Shown here in pieces: positions 54,228 to 61,565 of a stretch of 64,000 bases of DNA. The DNA lies in contig NZ_FQXY01000010.1 in assembly GCF_900130125.1 (NCBI RefSeq), forward strand, positions 1,240,001 through 1,304,000, read 5' to 3'. Every line of letters begins with the position of its first letter. Position 1 is the stretch's first letter. Under the pieces are notes generated by a model that was not told the DNA's origin, ran no database searches, and saw nothing but the letters and a program-made list of their open reading frames with translations. The position numbers were made by a program, and so were the translations under genes. The DNA comes from Bacteroides congonensis. GTDB lineage: Bacteria > Bacteroidota > Bacteroidia > Bacteroidales > Bacteroidaceae.

Positions 54228-54275
54228 TTAATTCTTAATATAATTATATAGATAGAGGGGCGATTTTATCATAAT

Positions 54276-55235
54276 TTAATGAAATAACGACTCTTTTTCT
54301 TTCCGATACTTGATATTTCGGGGATGATGCTCAATAATCTCACTGCGAAGCATATTACGGTCGATGTGCGTATAAATTTCGGTAGTTGCGATGGACTCAT
54401 GTCCGAGCATGCATTGGATGGCCCGCAAATTGGCGCCACCTTCCAGTAAATGAGTGGCAAAGGAGTGCCGGAATGTGTGCGGACTGATATTCTTGGTAAT
54501 GCCCGCCTTTTGCGCTAATTCTTTTATCATGTGGAAGATCATGATCCGGGAAAGTCCTTTGCCTCTCCGCTGGCTGACGAAAACGAAATCTTCGTGCCCT
54601 TTCTTCACTTCTATTTGGTTGCGGTCTGTGATGTAAAGTTTTATTTCGTTAATCGCTCGCGGGGAGATGGGGACAAGGCGTTGTTTGCTTCCCTTCCCTT
54701 CTACTTTGATGAAGCCTTCGTCGAAATAAAGATCGGACAATTTGAGGTTGACAAGTTCAGAAACACGAAGTCCGCAACTGTATAGTGTTTCCAGAATAGC
54801 CCTGTTGCGTTGCCCTTCGGTTTTGCTGCGGTCAACGGCGGAGATGATCCGGTCAATTTCTTCCACTGTGAGTACTTCGGGGAGTTTGAAGCCGAGCTTA
54901 GGACTTTCCAGTAGCTCGCTGGGGTCTGCTTCCAGATAATCTGCCATGATGAGAAAACGGAAGAATGATTTGATTCCCGATAAGATGCGGGCTTGTGAAC
55001 GGGGGTGGATGCCGATGTCGTGCAGTCCGGCTGCAAAACGTTGAAGGTCAGCGAGGCATACGTCCAGGACGTCTATCTCTTCTAACATTAGAAAACTCAT
55101 CAATTTGTCCAGATCCGTGAGATAGGCATCCAGCGTGTTGGGAGACAAGGACTTTTCGAGTTTGAGATACTGCTGGTACTTCCTGATTATCAAGTCCCGT
55201 TGCTCCTTCTTCTTCTTTTTTTCGTTGATTTCCAT
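54276..55235 (-). CDS. xerD: Tyrosine recombinase XerD-type
   Basis: 319 residues. An N-terminal SAM-like core-binding domain (QQYLKLEKSLSPNTLDAYLTDL) precedes the catalytic domain: Arg in CGLRVSELVNL, Lys in VEGKGSKQR, the HTFRHSFATHLLEGG block with His and Arg, LGHESIATTEIYTHID with the second His and the nucleophilic Tyr. All catalytic residues are present. XerC/XerD resolve chromosome dimers at dif. It is a single gene, divergent from aroQ; not linked to any transposon or integron seen here, which supports a housekeeping recombinase rather than a mobile-element integrase. Confidence 0.9.
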   Translation of the reverse strand: MEINEKKKKKEQRDLIIRKYQQYLKLEKSLSPNTLDAYLTDLDKLMSFLMLEEIDVLDVCLADLQRFAAGLHDIGIHPRSQARILSGIKSFFRFLIMADYLEADPSELLESPKLGFKLPEVLTVEEIDRIISAVDRSKTEGQRNRAILETLYSCGLRVSELVNLKLSDLYFDEGFIKVEGKGSKQRLVPISPRAINEIKLYITDRNQIEVKKGHEDFVFVSQRRGKGLSRIMIFHMIKELAQKAGITKNISPHTFRHSFATHLLEGGANLRAIQCMLGHESIATTEIYTHIDRNMLRSEIIEHHPRNIKYRKEKESLFH

Positions 55236-55245
55236 TTCTTTTTTC

Positions 55246-55287
55246 TACCTTTGTAGCCTGAAATATTGTTCTTTGGATACAAAGGTA
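55246..55287. promoter_or_regulatory. Divergent promoters between xerD and aroQ
   Basis: Plus strand -7 box TACCTTTG at 55246-55253 (for aroQ, ATG at 55308); minus strand TACCTTTG at 55280-55287 (for xerD, ATG at 55235). The two boxes are identical, face each other and are 26 bp apart, so the transcripts overlap at their 5' ends. Confidence 0.55.
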
Positions 55288-55307
55288 TAAAAAAACAGGA
55301 TTGCGCG

Positions 55308-55730
55308 ATGAAGATACAAATTATTAATGGCCCGAATATTAATCTGTTGGGTAAGCGTGAACCTTCCATTTACGGAAGCGTTACATTTGAAGATTATCTG
55401 GCTGAACTTCGCAAAAGATACGCTGACGTGGAGATCGACTATTTTCAATCGAACATTGAGGGAGAAATGATAGACTGCATTCAGCAGGTAGGATTTGATG
55501 TGGACGGCATTATTATGAATGCGGGTGCATATACGCATACTTCCATTGCTTTGCAGGATGCGATTCGTGCGGTGACAGCTCCGGTGATCGAGGTGCATAT
55601 ATCCAATGTGCATAGCCGTGAGGATTTCAGGCATGTTTCTATGATTGCCTGCGCTTGCAAGGGAGTTATTTGTGGCTTCGGGCTGAACTCGTATCGTTTG
55701 GCTTTGGAAGCATTGCTGGAGAATAAATAA
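55308..55730 (+). CDS. aroQ: 3-dehydroquinate dehydratase, type II
   Basis: 140 residues. Third step of the shikimate pathway (3-dehydroquinate to 3-dehydroshikimate). Type II motifs: INGPNINLLGKREPSIYGS (Asn, Arg and catalytic Tyr), IIMNAGAYTHTSIAL, and EVHISNVHSREDFRH (catalytic His). The start at 55308 (MKIQIINGPN) is preferred over an in-frame start at 55266, which lies between the two divergent promoter boxes. Length is normal for the dodecameric type II enzyme. Confidence 0.96.
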   Translation: MKIQIINGPNINLLGKREPSIYGSVTFEDYLAELRKRYADVEIDYFQSNIEGEMIDCIQQVGFDVDGIIMNAGAYTHTSIALQDAIRAVTAPVIEVHISNVHSREDFRHVSMIACACKGVICGFGLNSYRLALEALLENK

Positions 55731-55759
55731 GGTATAATATATAAATAGGTAGAAAGACT

Positions 55760-57217
55760 ATGTTATTGAAACAGACTAAAATTGTGGCTTCCATCTCGGA
55801 TAGACGTTGCGATGTAGATTTTATAAAACAGTTGTTTGAAGCTGGGATGAATGTGGTGCGTATGAATACTGCGCATGCTAGCCGTGAAGGTTTTGAAGCT
55901 TTGATTGCAAATGTGCGTACGGTATCCAACCGTATTGCGATTCTGATGGATACAAAAGGGCCTGAGGTTCGCACGACAGCTAATGCTGAACCGATTCCAT
56001 ATAAGATAGGTGAGAAAGTGAAGATTGTTGGCAATCCTGAACTTGAAACCACTCGTGAGTGTATTGCCGTTTCATATCCGGATTTCGTACATGACCTGAA
56101 TATTGGCGGTACGATTCTGATTGACGATGGTGACTTGGAACTGGAAGTCATTGATAAAACTGCAGATTACCTGCTTTGTGAAGTGAAGAACGAAGCTACT
56201 TTGGGAAGCCGTAAGAGCGTGAATGTACCGGGTGTTCGTATCAATCTTCCTTCATTAACAGAGAAAGACCGCAATAATATCCTTTATGCGATTGAGAAGG
56301 ACATAGATTTTATCGCCCACTCATTCGTGCGCAACCGTCAGGATGTACTTGATATTCGTGCAATCCTGGATGCTCACAACAGTGATATCAGGATTATTGC
56401 TAAAATAGAGAATCAGGAAGGTGTGGATAATATTGACGAGATTCTTGAAGTGGCTGATGGTGTGATGGTTGCCCGTGGTGACTTGGGCATCGAAGTTCCA
56501 CAGGAACGTATCCCGGGAATCCAACGCGTGCTGATTCGTAAATGTATCCTTGCCAAGAAGCCGGTGATTGTTGCCACACAGATGCTTCATACAATGATAA
56601 ACAACCCTCGTCCGACTCGTGCGGAGGTTACTGATATTGCGAACGCAATTTATTATCGTACAGACGCTTTGATGTTGAGCGGTGAGACTGCCTACGGTAA
56701 ATATCCGGTGGATGCTGTAAAAACAATGACTAAAATCGCTGCTCAGGCTGAAAAGGATAAACTGGAAGAGAATGATATCCGTATCCCATTGGATGAGAAT
56801 AGCAATGATGTAACGGCGTTCCTTGCCAAGCAGGCTGTGAAAGCTACCTCTAAATTGAAGATACGTGCTATCATAACTGACAGTTATAGTGGGCGTACTG
56901 CCCGTAATCTGGCTGCTTTCCGTGGAAAATATCCGGTGTTGGCTATCTGTTATAAGGAAAAAACGATGCGCCATCTGGCTCTTTCTTACGGAGTGGAAGC
57001 TATCTATATGCCGGAATTGGCAAACGGGCAGGAATATTATTTCGCTGCATTGCGCCGATTGTTGAAAGAAGGACGCCTGCAGCCAACTGACATGGTAGGA
57101 TATTTGAGTAGTGGTAAAGCGGGTACAAAGACTTCATTCTTGGAAATCAATGTGGTAGAGGACGCATTGAAACATGCGGATGAAACCGTATTGCCTAATA
57201 ATAACCGTTATCTGTAA
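55760..57217 (+). CDS. pyk: Pyruvate kinase
   Basis: 485 residues. Converts phosphoenolpyruvate and ADP to pyruvate and ATP. Signature blocks: KIVASISDRRCDVDFIKQLF at the N-terminus, MNTAHASREG, DTKGPEVRTT, the active-site Lys segment IIAKIENQEGVDNIDEI, ARGDLGIEVP, and KPVIVATQMLHTM with NPRPTRAEVTDIANA. A C-terminal regulatory domain (about 355-485) is present. It begins a plus-strand operon with the O-methyltransferase, rbfA and lolC/E-like genes (gaps of 12-17 bp). Confidence 0.96.
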   Translation: MLLKQTKIVASISDRRCDVDFIKQLFEAGMNVVRMNTAHASREGFEALIANVRTVSNRIAILMDTKGPEVRTTANAEPIPYKIGEKVKIVGNPELETTRECIAVSYPDFVHDLNIGGTILIDDGDLELEVIDKTADYLLCEVKNEATLGSRKSVNVPGVRINLPSLTEKDRNNILYAIEKDIDFIAHSFVRNRQDVLDIRAILDAHNSDIRIIAKIENQEGVDNIDEILEVADGVMVARGDLGIEVPQERIPGIQRVLIRKCILAKKPVIVATQMLHTMINNPRPTRAEVTDIANAIYYRTDALMLSGETAYGKYPVDAVKTMTKIAAQAEKDKLEENDIRIPLDENSNDVTAFLAKQAVKATSKLKIRAIITDSYSGRTARNLAAFRGKYPVLAICYKEKTMRHLALSYGVEAIYMPELANGQEYYFAALRRLLKEGRLQPTDMVGYLSSGKAGTKTSFLEINVVEDALKHADETVLPNNNRYL

Positions 57218-57229
57218 AAGCTGGATTTT

Positions 57230-57868
57230 ATGCAAGAGACTGAATCTATTGACGAATATATTCTGCAACATATTGATCCCGAAAGTGACTATTTAAAGTC
57301 ACTTTACCGGGATACGCATGTAAAGCTGCTCCGTCCCCGTATGGCTTCAGGGCATTTGCAGGGGCGGATGTTGAAGATGTTTGTAGAGATGATTCGGCCT
57401 CGCCAGATATTGGAAATCGGAACGTATAGCGGATATTCCGCTCTTTGTCTGGCAGAAGGTTTGCCGGAAAGTGGAATGTTGCATACGTTCGAGATAAATG
57501 ATGAACAAGAGGACTTTACCCGTCCGTGGCTGGAAAAATCACCGTATGCCGACAAAATCCGTTTTTATATTGGTGATGCCTTAGAACTTGTTCCGGACTT
57601 GGGTGTTACCTTTGATATGGCTTTTATCGATGGTGATAAACGCAAGTATATCGAATATTACGAAATGACGCTGGCACATCTTTCCGAAGGTGGGTATATC
57701 ATTGCCGATAACACGCTTTGGGATGGTCATGTGTTGGAACAGCCTCGTAGCAACGATGCCCAGACAATTGGAATAAAGGCTTTCAATGATCTTGTTGCAG
57801 AAGATAAACGAGTGGAGAAAGTGATATTACCCTTGCGTGATGGGTTAACAATTATAAGAAAAAAATAA
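57230..57868 (+). CDS. Class I SAM-dependent O-methyltransferase
   Basis: 212 residues. SAM-binding motif LEIGTYSGYSALCLAEGLP (about 63-81), HTFEINDEQ (motif II), and the metal-binding AFIDGDKRKYIEYYE and IIADNTLWDGHV blocks are those of the caffeoyl-CoA/catechol O-methyltransferase family (Methyltransf_3). It would move a methyl group from SAM to a hydroxyl of a small molecule; the substrate is unknown. It starts 12 bp after pyk and 12 bp before rbfA, in a conserved-looking housekeeping operon. Confidence 0.9.
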   Translation: MQETESIDEYILQHIDPESDYLKSLYRDTHVKLLRPRMASGHLQGRMLKMFVEMIRPRQILEIGTYSGYSALCLAEGLPESGMLHTFEINDEQEDFTRPWLEKSPYADKIRFYIGDALELVPDLGVTFDMAFIDGDKRKYIEYYEMTLAHLSEGGYIIADNTLWDGHVLEQPRSNDAQTIGIKAFNDLVAEDKRVEKVILPLRDGLTIIRKK

Positions 57869-57880
57869 AGGAGTAGATTT

Positions 57881-58213
57881 ATGGAAACAACAAGACAGAA
57901 TAAGATCGCCCGCCTGTTGCAAAAGGAGCTAAGCGAGATATTCCTGCTTCAGACAAAAGCAATGCCGGGTATATTGGTATCTGTTAGTACAGTTCGTATC
58001 AGCCCTGATATGAGTATTGCCCGTGTTTATCTCAGTGTCTTTCCGTCTGAGAAAGCGGAAGAAATGGTGAAGAATATCAATGATAACATGAAGTCTATCC
58101 GTTATGAACTGGGCACCCGTGTCCGTCATCAATTGCGTATTATCCCCGAACTGAAATTCTTCGTGGATGACTCATTGGATTATATCGAGAAGATTGATTC
58201 ATTGTTGAAGTGA
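57881..58213 (+). CDS. rbfA: Ribosome-binding factor A
   Basis: 110 residues, normal length. N-terminal RQNKIARLLQKELSEIFLLQ and VRISPDMSIARVYLSVFP, then the C-terminal HQLRIIPELKFFVDDSLDYIEKID match RbfA, a single KH-like domain that binds 16S rRNA helix 1 and aids 30S maturation. It is in the pyk operon, 17 bp before the permease gene. Confidence 0.93.
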   Translation: METTRQNKIARLLQKELSEIFLLQTKAMPGILVSVSTVRISPDMSIARVYLSVFPSEKAEEMVKNINDNMKSIRYELGTRVRHQLRIIPELKFFVDDSLDYIEKIDSLLK

Positions 58214-58230
58214 AATAGTTCATTACAGAG

Positions 58231-59457
58231 GTGAATTTTCCCTTCTATATAGCCAAGCGTTATCTTTTCTCAAAAAAGAAGCATAATGCTATTAATATCA
58301 TATCCGGCATTTCCGTGTGCGGAGTAGCTCTTGCTACACTTGCATTGGTCTGTACACTTTCCGTTTTTAATGGATTTCAGGATATGGTGGCTAGTTTCTT
58401 TACGGCATTCGATCCGCAACTGAAAATTACTGTCCGTGAGGGTAAAGTCTTTGACGGGCAGGATGAACGGATCCGTGCCGTCTGTGCGCTTCCTGAAATT
58501 GAGGTATTTACGGAAACGCTTGAAGAGAATGCGATGGTACAATATAAAGACCGTCAGGCTATGGTTGTGCTGAAGGGAGTGGAAGATAATTTTGAGAAAC
58601 TGACTGCCATTGATAGCATCCTCTATGGTGCCGGTGAATTCCTTCTCCATGATTCGATTGTAAATTATGGGATAATGGGAGTCGAATTGGTAGCAACCTT
58701 AGGTACGGGACTGCAATTCGTGGATCCTCTTCAAGTATATCTTCCCAAACGAAATGCCAAAGTGAATATGGCGAATCCCGGTGCTTCCTTCAATCAGGAT
58801 TACCTCTATTCTCCCGGCGTTGTGTTTGTAGTAAACCAACAGGAATACGACGGGAAATATATTCTGACTTCTCTTGATTTCCTCCGTCAACTACTGGACT
58901 ATACAACAGAAGTCTCCGCTATGGAATTGAAGCTGAAGCCTGATGCAAATGTTTCATCCGTGCAATCTAAAATAGAAAAAATACTGGGGGATGCTTTCGT
59001 TGTTCAGAACCGCTATCAGCAACAAGCGGACGTCTTTCGTATTATGGAGATAGAAAAACTGATTTCCTACTTATTCCTCACCTTCATCTTAATGATTGCC
59101 TGCTTCAACGTGATTGGTTCTCTTTCCATGTTGATTTTGGACAAGAAAGATGATGTTGCGACTTTACGCAGTCTTGGAGCTGACGACAAACTTATTTCCC
59201 GTATCTTTTTATTTGAAGGTCGGCTTATTTCTCTTTTTGGTGCCGTTTCCGGAATTATTCTAGGTCTGATCTTATGTCTAATTCAACAGAAATTTGGTGT
59301 AATCTCACTCGGCGGCGGTGGCGGCACTTTTGTCGTAGATGCCTATCCTGTCAGCGTTCACGCTTGGGATGTAGTACTTGTTTTTGTGACAGTTCTAGCT
59401 GTCGGTTTCCTTTCTGTGTGGTATCCGGTGCGTTATTTAAGTAAGAGACTCCTATAG
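58231..59457 (+). CDS. FtsX-like ABC permease, LolC/LolE family
   Basis: 408 residues starting with GTG (no nearby ATG; the N-terminus MNFPFYIAKRYLFSKKKHNAINII is the family norm). TM1 at about 25-47 is followed by a large periplasmic MacB-like domain and three C-terminal membrane segments (about 275-400), containing LISYLFLTFILMIACFNVIGSLSMLILDKK and the DVATLRSLGA coupling helix. LolCDE releases lipoproteins from the inner membrane for transport to the outer membrane. No ATPase gene is adjacent in the window, as is common in Bacteroidetes, where the ATPase lies elsewhere. Confidence 0.88.
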   Translation: MNFPFYIAKRYLFSKKKHNAINIISGISVCGVALATLALVCTLSVFNGFQDMVASFFTAFDPQLKITVREGKVFDGQDERIRAVCALPEIEVFTETLEENAMVQYKDRQAMVVLKGVEDNFEKLTAIDSILYGAGEFLLHDSIVNYGIMGVELVATLGTGLQFVDPLQVYLPKRNAKVNMANPGASFNQDYLYSPGVVFVVNQQEYDGKYILTSLDFLRQLLDYTTEVSAMELKLKPDANVSSVQSKIEKILGDAFVVQNRYQQQADVFRIMEIEKLISYLFLTFILMIACFNVIGSLSMLILDKKDDVATLRSLGADDKLISRIFLFEGRLISLFGAVSGIILGLILCLIQQKFGVISLGGGGGTFVVDAYPVSVHAWDVVLVFVTVLAVGFLSVWYPVRYLSKRLL

Positions 59458-59533
59458 TATTTATTGTAGAAACTTTTCTATAATTGATAACTTTTAATTC
59501 GGTATTTATTTTTATATCTCCTAATATACTGCT

Positions 59534-59541
59534 ATATTTGG
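59534..59541 (+). promoter_or_regulatory. Promoter -7 box (TATATTTG) of the ECF sigma gene
   Basis: Exact TAnnTTTG in the sequence GCTATATTTGGCCC, about 40 bp before the GTG start at 59582. Confidence 0.5.
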
Positions 59542-59581
59542 CCCAATTTTGTTAATTAGAAATAATCTGTAAAACACTTCC

Positions 59582-60130
59582 GTGAGACCTGAAAGTAATG
59601 ACATAGACAGAATTGTAAACGGTGATGAAGCGGCTTTCTATCGTTTTATGGAACGTTATTCTTCACGTCTATATCATTATGTTTTTGCTTTGATTGGTCA
59701 AAAGGAGCCGGCCGAGGAGGTTGTAAGTGATGTTTTCTATGAGGTTTGGAAAAACAGAAGTGGTTTGGCTGAAATAGAAAACATGAATGCTTGGATACAA
59801 ACAATAACTTACCGGAAGGCTATTTCTTATCTAAGGAAAGAAACAGGAAAAGCTGAAGTCTTGCTTGATGATATAGGAGACTTTATATTCGCTCCGATTC
59901 AATCGCCGGACGAGGAAATGATAAGTAAGGAGGAGATGGAAAAAATAAATGATGCTATCCAAAAACTACCGCCTAAATGTAAGCATGTCTTTTTCTTGGC
60001 GAAGATAGAGGGACTACCTTATAAAGAGATTGCTAAATTATTAGATATATCTGTGAAAACTATCAATAATCATATAGCTTTTGCGTTGAGCGAAATTGCA
60101 GTAAAATTGAATATCCGCTCTCGTAAATGA
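59582..60130 (+). CDS. ECF-type RNA polymerase sigma factor
   Basis: 182 residues, GTG start. Region 2 (YRFMERYSSRLYHYVFALIG, then EEVVSDVFYEVWKNR) and region 4 (LPPKCKHVFFLAKIEGLPYKEIAKLLDISVKTINNHIAFAL) are complete, as in the Bacteroidetes sigma-70 family 1 that pairs with FecR anti-sigma factors. In such systems an outer-membrane SusC with an STN domain senses the substrate and releases the sigma factor through FecR. The fecR gene follows after 161 bp and the STN-SusC after that, so all three parts are present. Confidence 0.93.
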   Translation: MRPESNDIDRIVNGDEAAFYRFMERYSSRLYHYVFALIGQKEPAEEVVSDVFYEVWKNRSGLAEIENMNAWIQTITYRKAISYLRKETGKAEVLLDDIGDFIFAPIQSPDEEMISKEEMEKINDAIQKLPPKCKHVFFLAKIEGLPYKEIAKLLDISVKTINNHIAFALSEIAVKLNIRSRK

Positions 60131-60291
60131 TATTTTTATTTCTTAGTTACTATTCTGTATATCAATGAACTATTAATGAAGTAAACTTGTTTCAAACTTT
60201 TTTTCTTGCGGAAAATGAAAAAAGTTCATTTTTAACTGGGAGATTCTTTTTTAAGTTGCGTCTTTAATAATAGAACAACATTAAAAAGATT

Positions 60292-61407
60292 ATGAACTTG
60301 AAAGAATACTTTCGCCTTGCAAATTTATTTGGTAAATTGAATTCTCAGGAGAAACTTGAGGATGATTTTACCACTACGCCTGAAGGTGAGACGTTGAGAT
60401 TCTTTTGGGAAAGCTGCGAACAAGAAAAAATTAATGCTTCTTCCATTATAGAGAAAACGCGCATAAAAATACGAGAAGGTGAAAAGAAACGCAGACGGAA
60501 CTATTTATTGATAACTTCCGCTTCTATTGCTGCTTCTGTTTTGATTTGTATATCAACAATTTATTTTCTGAATCAAACAACTATTGTTGATGTTGATTTG
60601 CAGGCTATTGCAGAAGGAATGGATAGCCAGGCTGTTGATGAAGTAACTCTTATAACTGCTAAAGAACAATTGAACTTAGACGAAGATGCCTTTATCAAAT
60701 ATTCAAAAGAAGGAAAGGTTGCGGTTAATTCTCAGGTTATTAAAGAAGAAGGGGAAAAGGCAAGGGATGAACAAGAATATAATCAGTTGCTTGTCCCTCC
60801 TGGAAAGAGAGCAAGAATAGAGTTGTCAGATGGGACTCGTTTAGTAGTAAATTCTCAGTCTAAAGTCGTTTATCCTCGTCGTTTTAAAGGTAACATTCGT
60901 AAGATATATGCTCAGGGGGAAGTTTTCTTAGAGGTTGCTCATGATAAAAAGCATCCTTTTATTGTCGAATCTGAGGATTTTAATTTGCGAGTACTTGGTA
61001 CAAAGTTTAATATTTCTAATTATAAAGGAAGTGCGACCAATATCGTATTGGTAGAAGGAGCAGTGGAAGTAACTGATAGAAATGAGAAGAAAGCACAATT
61101 GGCTCCACGTGATTTATTGAATATAGCTGGTGGTGCAATTACCAGTCAAAAGCAAGTCGATGTAGCTGAATATATTAGTTGGGTAGATGGAATTATGCTA
61201 TTAAATGGCAATGATTTGTCACAGATAATCCAAAAACTGAGTATTTATTATGGTATATCCATACAATGTGATCCACTTGTAGGTAGTGAAAAGGTCTATG
61301 GGAAACTTGATTTGAAAGACGATATAGATGAGGTGATTGAATGTATCCAGCAAACATTGCCATTCACGATAGAAAAAAGAGATACTAGTATATACTTGAA
61401 TAAATAA
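60292..61407 (+). CDS. FecR-type anti-sigma factor
   Basis: 371 residues. A cytoplasmic N-terminal sigma-binding part (1-65) precedes one membrane segment (about 67-89, YLLITSASIAASVLICISTI), then a periplasmic FecR domain (LLVPPGKRARIELSDGTRLVV, VFLEVAHDKKHPFIV, VLGTKFNISNY, VLVEGAVEV, about 165-285) and a C-terminal DUF4974-type region (ISIQCDPLVGSEKVYGKLD, about 300-371), which contacts the STN domain of the partner transporter. It transmits the outer-membrane signal to the ECF factor encoded just upstream. Confidence 0.95.
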   Translation: MNLKEYFRLANLFGKLNSQEKLEDDFTTTPEGETLRFFWESCEQEKINASSIIEKTRIKIREGEKKRRRNYLLITSASIAASVLICISTIYFLNQTTIVDVDLQAIAEGMDSQAVDEVTLITAKEQLNLDEDAFIKYSKEGKVAVNSQVIKEEGEKARDEQEYNQLLVPPGKRARIELSDGTRLVVNSQSKVVYPRRFKGNIRKIYAQGEVFLEVAHDKKHPFIVESEDFNLRVLGTKFNISNYKGSATNIVLVEGAVEVTDRNEKKAQLAPRDLLNIAGGAITSQKQVDVAEYISWVDGIMLLNGNDLSQIIQKLSIYYGISIQCDPLVGSEKVYGKLDLKDDIDEVIECIQQTLPFTIEKRDTSIYLNK

Positions 61408-61478
61408 TAATTTTTTAATTAATCTTTTAAATATGCTTGCCTATGAAGAACAGATAGCCATTATGACACACAAAAAAA

Positions 61479-61508
61479 ATCGGATAAATATTGCCGTATT
61501 TACCCGAT
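61479..61508 (+). other. Hairpin in the leader of the second susC
   Basis: ATCGGATAAAT (61479-61489) pairs with ATTTACCCGAT (61498-61508) with one mismatch and an 8-nt loop, 57 bp before the SusC ATG. It could be a weak terminator after fecR or a leader structure of susC. Confidence 0.35.
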
Positions 61509-61565
61509 ATTAATTCCTTAGTTAAATCAATAAATCCAAAATTGTTAACCTAAAAAGAAATTTTT

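Noticed and set aside
54276..55235. Integrase of a mobile element
   Set aside because: No attachment repeats, tRNA gene or transfer genes nearby; sequence features and context fit housekeeping XerD.
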